This document shows, one piece after another, positions 33,160 through 36,424 of a DNA stretch of 36,424 nucleotides (its first letter is position 1; each line of letters opens with the position of its first letter). The notes under the pieces are model-generated. The model was not told the DNA's origin. It saw nothing but the letters and a program-made list of their open reading frames with translations, and made no database searches. A program made the position numbers and the translations under genes. The DNA is from an uncultured Prevotellaceae bacterium (GTDB lineage: Bacteria; Bacteroidota; Bacteroidia; Bacteroidales; Bacteroidaceae), in contig CACYKE010000025.1 of assembly GCA_902774925.1 (NCBI GenBank), forward strand, positions 1 through 36,424. The letters run 5' to 3'.

Positions 33160-34076
33160 ACACGATAGAAACGATGATTTACAAAAGCTATTTCTTCATC
33201 CTCGCCATTCTGCTTAGCCTAACTGCATGTGCGACAGCTCACTCAAATGATATCGTTTCAGAAGGGGAAACCCCTGTAAAGGTCGCTGATTCTTACAGCT
33301 TTACAGAAGGGCCTGCGGCCGATGCAAGGGGTAACGTCTACTTCACAGACCAGCCCAACAACAGAATTTACCGTTGGGACTGCGAATCGGGAGAGATAAC
33401 GCTGTTCACCGATCGTAGCGGCCGCTCTAACGGGATGTACTTCGATGCCCAAGGCAATCTGATAGCTTGCGCAGACATGGACAACCAGCTCTGGCGTTTC
33501 GACATGAAAGGTCAACACAAGATACTTGTGACCGACTATCGCAAAAAGTTGCTGAACGGCCCCAACGACGTATGGATTGCGAAGAATGGAGGTTATTATC
33601 TGACCGACCCTTATTTCAAGCGCGACTATTGGACGCGCAATCCAGACCGCCAGCAGCCTGTGGAAGGCTTGTATTATCTGGCTCCTGGAGGCAAGCAGCT
33701 GGTGATGCTCGACTCAACGCTTAACCAGCCCAATGGTCTTGTGGGCACGCCTGATGGCAAGTATCTGTATGTAGCAGAGGCAAGGGCCAACAGAATCCTG
33801 AGATATGACATTCAGACGGACGGCTCCCTAACAAACCGCCAGGTATTTGCCGACATGGGGTCGGACGGGATGACGATTGACGACCGTGGAAATATCTATC
33901 TGACGGGCAACGGCGTGACCGTATTCGACAAGGATGGCCAGCAGATTGCCCATTTCCCCATTCCCGAGGACTGGACGGCCAACGTCTGTTTCGGCGGAAA
34001 AGAGCGTAACATCCTGTTTATTACCGCCTCAAAATCCGTTTATACCCTGAAAATGCTTGTCCATGGGGTAAGGTAA
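33156..34076 (+). CDS. SMP-30/gluconolactonase-family lipoprotein
   Basis: The 306-residue protein has a lipoprotein signal ending LLSLTAC, with Cys25 if the first ATG is used or Cys19 from the ATG at 33174. The six-bladed propeller of the SMP-30 family follows: FTEGPAADARGNVYFTD with the metal Glu, LNGPNDVWIAKNGGYYLTD with the Asn/Asp ligands, and PNGLVGTPDGKYLYVAE. SDGMTIDDRGNIYLTG carries the last Asp. Members open sugar lactones using a divalent metal. It would act in the periplasm or at the surface, perhaps on gluconolactone from extracellular oxidation. It overlaps the epimerase gene by four bases. A long repeat region follows. Confidence 0.9.
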   Translation: MNTIETMIYKSYFFILAILLSLTACATAHSNDIVSEGETPVKVADSYSFTEGPAADARGNVYFTDQPNNRIYRWDCESGEITLFTDRSGRSNGMYFDAQGNLIACADMDNQLWRFDMKGQHKILVTDYRKKLLNGPNDVWIAKNGGYYLTDPYFKRDYWTRNPDRQQPVEGLYYLAPGGKQLVMLDSTLNQPNGLVGTPDGKYLYVAEARANRILRYDIQTDGSLTNRQVFADMGSDGMTIDDRGNIYLTGNGVTVFDKDGQQIAHFPIPEDWTANVCFGGKERNILFITASKSVYTLKMLVHGVR

Positions 34077-34100
34077 CGACGCCTCGAACAATTTTGTCTC

Positions 34101-34281
34101 CATCTCTCCCGTCATCGTTGGAATTCCCTTTATAGAAAGGCATTCCGGCACGGTGGAGATTATTTTTATCTCTCCCATTTCTCTCCTTCATCTCTCCCTT
34201 CACCATACTCATATTCGGAGAGTCGATGGGGGGATATAGGAGAGATATGGGAGAGATTTGGGAGAGATGACGGGAGGGATG
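34101..34281. repeat. 181-bp inverted repeat with 11-bp internal period
   Basis: The outer arms CATCTCTCCCGTCATC (34101-34116) and GATGACGGGAGGGATG (34266-34281) pair at 15 of 16 bases. Inside, a pyrimidine array (34168-34200: ATCTCTCCCAT, TTCTCTCCTTC, ATCTCTCCCTT) faces a purine array (34236-34280: ATAGGAGAGAT, ATGGGAGAGAT, TTGGGAGAGAT and a 12-base unit). It could fold into a long hairpin or be a MITE-like unit. No target duplication was seen. Confidence 0.75.
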
Positions 34282-34300
34282 AAAATGGCAAAATCCCTTT

Positions 34301-34340
34301 ATTTAAAGGGCTTTTCGCCGTCCGACGGGAGAGATGGAGC
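34301..34340. repeat. Hairpin CCCTTTA-TT-TAAAGGG and an extra GGGAGAGATGG unit
   Basis: A perfect 7-base stem lies near 34295-34310, followed by CGACGGGAGAGATGG at about 34324-34338, a further copy of the purine unit of the preceding inverted repeat. Confidence 0.5.
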
Positions 34341-34360
34341 CATTTTCATTAATAACTTTT

Positions 34361-34440
34361 GGTTATTTGTGAATAAGGCATGCCTATTTCTCGATAATGC
34401 TGCCTTATTTGCGCTAAACCTTACCTTATTTGCGCTAATT
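34361..34440. repeat. Repeat block A, four units of about 21 bp
   Basis: Units start near 34363, 34384, 34405 and 34426: TTATTTGTGAATAA, CTATTTCTCGATAA, TTATTTGCGCTAAA and TTATTTGCGCTAAT. The first is a perfect TTATT-N4-AATAA dyad. The last two share CCTTATTTGCGCTAA exactly. Confidence 0.75.
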
Positions 34441-34501
34441 GTTCCCTTACTGGGAACCATTTATTCCCACCTTGGGAAGAAACCATTCCCAGCCTGGGAA
34501 T
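34441..34501. repeat. Repeat block B, three TTCCC-N5-GGGAA hairpins at 22-bp spacing
   Basis: Dyad centres are at 34449, 34471 and 34493, exactly 22 bases apart. The outer pair is G-C in the first unit (GTTCCC/GGGAAC) and A-T in the third (ATTCCC/GGGAAT). The loops are TTACT, ACCTT and AGCCT. Confidence 0.9.
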
Positions 34502-34529
34502 AAAATCATTGTTGATGCCTGTTAGGTTT

Positions 34530-34609
34530 ATTACTCCAAAAGTAATTTCAAATAATCCGAAAGTAATTTTGAATGCTCTTGGAGTATTTTCGATTACTCC
34601 GAAAGTATT
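34530..34609. repeat. Repeat block C, four ATTACT-N5-AGTAAT-type units at 21-bp spacing
   Basis: Centres are at 34538, 34559, 34580 and 34601. The first is a perfect 6-base dyad (ATTACT-CCAAA-AGTAAT). The others have 4 or 5 of 6 pairs. The loop CCRAA recurs in three of four. Confidence 0.85.
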
Positions 34610-34621
34610 GACTCCAACACC

Positions 34622-34694
34622 TTCCCTGCTAATCGTCACTCTCCTCCCTGCTGTCGGCTCGACACTTCCCTGCTCTCGGCCGGACAGCAGGGAG
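34622..34694. repeat. Repeat block D, three TCCCTGCT units at 22-bp spacing plus an inverted copy
   Basis: TCCCTGCT recurs at 34623, 34645 and 34667 (22-base steps). An inverted copy closes the block, so CTCCCTGCTGTC (34644-34655) and GACAGCAGGGAG (34683-34694) form a perfect 12-base inverted repeat. Confidence 0.88.
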
Positions 34695-34730
34695 CAGAGC
34701 GCCGTTCAGCCTGTAAGGTGACGAAACTGA

Positions 34731-34813
34731 TTACCTTGGGTAACGTTCATTCCCCTCTACCCTAATAGTAAAGCCCCTCTAGTATGATACTAAAGGGGCT
34801 CTGGTGTGACACT
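34731..34813. repeat. Repeat block E, 22-bp units with central dyads
   Basis: Successive 22-base units begin at 34752, 34774 and 34796 (CCCCTCTACCCTAATAGTAA, CCCCTCTAGTATGATACTAA and GGGCTCTGGTGTGACACTGG, each plus two bases). Dyads TAGTAT-G-ATACTA and GTGT-G-ACAC are centred at 34786 and 34808. TTACC-TTG-GGTAA precedes them at 34731-34743. Confidence 0.88.
34772..34800 (-). terminator. Strong hairpin, possible terminator of the surface-protein gene
   Basis: AGCCCCT and AGGGGCT pair around an inner TAGTAT-G-ATACTA stem with one C/A mismatch. It lies 33 bases after the - strand stop codon. On that strand only a broken T stretch (TTTACTATT) follows, so termination is likely but weak. It is also unit 2 of repeat block E. 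Confidence 0.45.
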
Positions 34814-34833
34814 GGAAATAGTGTTATGTTAGA

Positions 34834-36424
34834 CTATTCTTCTGCCGTAACGGTGATCTTCATCGTGAAGCCGACGCTGTGGTCGCTCATCAGGCGCATA
34901 CGGACATCATAGGTGCCCGCCTCAGCGGCGTATGAGCTACGGAACCTTGGGAAGCCCGGCTCATAGATGAAGTACTTGTGATATGCACCGGGATTGGTAG
35001 CCGGGTCAATCTCGATGGCGTAGGGATCCCACGCGATGTCAGCAGGCTCCCAGCTCTCTATGTTGAACTGGCAGGTGTATCCATGTTCCACCGTCTGCTC
35101 GGCAGGGCTGATGGTGAAGGCCGTGTAAGGCCAGCCGTCGCCTGTCCTGATGGTGAAGTATGATGTCAGCTCGGGATTGCTCTTGAGACGGAAGCGTACA
35201 TAGACGCTCTCATTGTTGTTCGACTTCAGCGAAGTGAGGCTGTGTGTGGCGGGATCCCATGAGAAGTAGCCCTCGTCAGTCTCGTAGTTTGCGTAATTCA
35301 CATACGAAGCCACCAGCTCTACATCGTCCCAATTCCAGACGGCATCCTCGTCGTAATACTCCTTCACGTTGACCGCCACAGACTTTCCTACACCCACGAA
35401 GCCGCTCTCCGGCTCCAGTTTGTAATAAGTAATCTTGGGAGAGAACTCGTTTACCACGGCCTTGCCGTAGACGGTGTACTCAGCGTCCTCTGTCTCCTGA
35501 CCTGTCTCATTGTCGTAAATGAGGTTGGTGAAGGTGAAGGCGAACACGAGTTCCAACTCACCGGAGTAGTCCTCCTCCAGTGCGCGGCGCGAAGCCTTTG
35601 CGGGAGCATTGGCCGAACTGCCCTTCTTCTGCAACTGAACCGTGCCAGACTTCAGGTTATGCATGTCGCCGCAGCCGAACTTCAGGTTGAGATAGTTACT
35701 GCTGGAGTAGCCTTCATCTGGTTTCTTGAAGGTGAAGAAACTGCCTTGTATTGCTCCGTAGTTCGAGAGATAGTCAAGGAGCAGCTGCATAGGTTCACCG
35801 AAGTGGTCGATAGGAATCTCAAAGTAGCCACCGCCCTGCGTATCCACGCTACCTGTTGCAGGATCGGTTTTGCCATCTTCGAGGCTAATCTTAATCACCC
35901 TCGTCTGGCTGTCGCAACCAGCCTTGCCTCTGTTCCACTGCGACCAATCCTGCAGCAGTCCGCGCGTTGACTCGTTGCCGTCCTTGTCGCTCACAACGTA
36001 TACGTTGTCGTCCAGCTTCTTCGCCTTGTCGAAGACGTCACCGCCGCCTCCGCCACCGCCACCTTTGATGGTAATCTTGCCGGTGGCACGGCCTTCCCAG
36101 ACTTTCTTATTGCCCTCCTCGGTAACGATGGCTAAGACCTCACCTTCGGGGGCACTATTCGTAGGTGTGAAGTAAGCCGTTATAAGACCATTCTCGTCGG
36201 TATAGTTAATGGTGGGTGTTACGGTACCGTTGGTGGCAACGAACTCCACACGTTTGTGGGCCCACGCTGTTAAATCGTTTCCTTCTGTCTTCTGCAGCAA
36301 GAAGTGAACGGGCACAGCTTCAGCCCCCTTCTCTACCTCCTGCGAAGGATTCAGACACTGGATGTTGTACTTCAGCAGCTTGGAAGTCCATTTCTTTTCG
36401 ACGAATTTTGCTACATTATCGTCA
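34834..36424 (-). CDS. Large Ig-like surface protein, partial (N-terminus outside window)
   Basis: The frame is open from the right edge to the TAG at 34834-34836, about 529 residues. A GTG at 36315 is only an internal codon, since the frame continues upstream (VAKFVEKKWTSKLLKYNIQC). Visible parts are a beta-rich domain ending VWEGRATGKITIK, an eight-glycine linker, and a second region with lipocalin-like or DUF-type features (GGYFEIPIDHFGEPMQLLLDYLSNYG). Ig-like repeats follow (YKLEPESGFVGVGKSVAVNV; FTISPAEQTVEHGYTCQFNI), ending MKITVTAEE. It is probably a secreted or surface protein of Bacteroidota type. No enzyme motif was recognised; function unknown. Confidence 0.85.
   Translation of the reverse strand, partial: DDNVAKFVEKKWTSKLLKYNIQCLNPSQEVEKGAEAVPVHFLLQKTEGNDLTAWAHKRVEFVATNGTVTPTINYTDENGLITAYFTPTNSAPEGEVLAIVTEEGNKKVWEGRATGKITIKGGGGGGGGDVFDKAKKLDDNVYVVSDKDGNESTRGLLQDWSQWNRGKAGCDSQTRVIKISLEDGKTDPATGSVDTQGGGYFEIPIDHFGEPMQLLLDYLSNYGAIQGSFFTFKKPDEGYSSSNYLNLKFGCGDMHNLKSGTVQLQKKGSSANAPAKASRRALEEDYSGELELVFAFTFTNLIYDNETGQETEDAEYTVYGKAVVNEFSPKITYYKLEPESGFVGVGKSVAVNVKEYYDEDAVWNWDDVELVASYVNYANYETDEGYFSWDPATHSLTSLKSNNNESVYVRFRLKSNPELTSYFTIRTGDGWPYTAFTISPAEQTVEHGYTCQFNIESWEPADIAWDPYAIEIDPATNPGAYHKYFIYEPGFPRFRSSYAAEAGTYDVRMRLMSDHSVGFTMKITVTAEE

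Larger units (their letters stand above)
34077..34833. other. 757-base region without genes, built from short-period repeats
   Basis: No reading frame here has a credible start, length or family match. From 34101 to about 34813 the sequence is nearly all 11-bp or 21-22-bp periodic units, itemised in separate entries. It lies between the gluconolactonase stop and the stop of the opposing surface-protein gene. Confidence 0.85.

Noticed and set aside
34258-34721. Short open frames in the repeat region (about 70-80 codons, both strands)
   Set aside because: They are made of repeat units, show low-complexity composition and have no start signals.
34361-34813. CRISPR array
   Set aside because: Units are 21-22 bp with no constant repeat separated by unique spacers, and no cas genes are present.

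Overview
The window looks like chromosome of a gut or rumen Bacteroidota species, most likely a Prevotella-type member of the Prevotellaceae. Evidence: repeated TAnnTTTG -7 promoter boxes with a TTG about 20 bases upstream, weak ribosome sites, BspA-type leucine-rich repeats, a Prevotella-style C-terminal tail on a secreted hydrolase, and many secreted glycoside hydrolases. No rRNA, tRNA, phage, insertion sequence or CRISPR array was recognised.

Region 1 (1-12653) is a carbohydrate locus. A + strand run encodes the tail of an unknown protein, a GH31 alpha-xylosidase-like enzyme, a sodium:solute symporter, a GH127 (DUF1680) enzyme, a GH141-like beta-helix protein and a GH78 alpha-L-rhamnosidase. 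Facing it on the - strand is a three-gene operon (aldo/keto reductase, amidohydrolase-type lactonase, zinc dehydrogenase) that fits non-phosphorylating oxidation of L-galactose or L-fucose. The two runs overlap tail to tail by 14 bases. The GH127-GH141-GH78 order recalls the rhamnogalacturonan-II locus of Bacteroides thetaiotaomicron, so RG-II or a similar L-galactose/L-fucose-bearing pectin is the best substrate guess.

Region 2 (12654-24801) is mostly housekeeping: a TrmH/SpoU RNA methyltransferase, pgk with a DUF3298 lipoprotein, ilvE-trmB-(BspA-like LRR protein)-mrp, an outer-membrane barrel protein, and a - strand set comprising a new 30-codon membrane peptide, an S8 protease, xseA and xseB. 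Short tandem repeats (7 bp and 22 bp) sit at several gene boundaries and reach into coding sequence.

Region 3 (24802-34076) carries a secreted alpha/beta hydrolase, an SDR dehydrogenase, a YgjP-type metallopeptidase, an exported nitroreductase lipoprotein and a secreted metallo-beta-lactamase-fold protein on the + strand. A GH9 enzyme on the - strand is divergent from an NAD-dependent epimerase-like protein and an SMP-30/gluconolactonase lipoprotein. The two divergent leaders share a related sequence element.

Region 4 (34077-34833) is 757 bases without a credible gene. It consists of an 11-bp-period inverted repeat followed by five blocks of 21-22-bp units, most with a small dyad at the centre; the sequence changes from block to block while the period is kept. 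A 22-bp array of the same style lies at the trmH end. This mosaic is the least explained structure in the window. The window closes inside a large Ig-like surface protein gene on the - strand.
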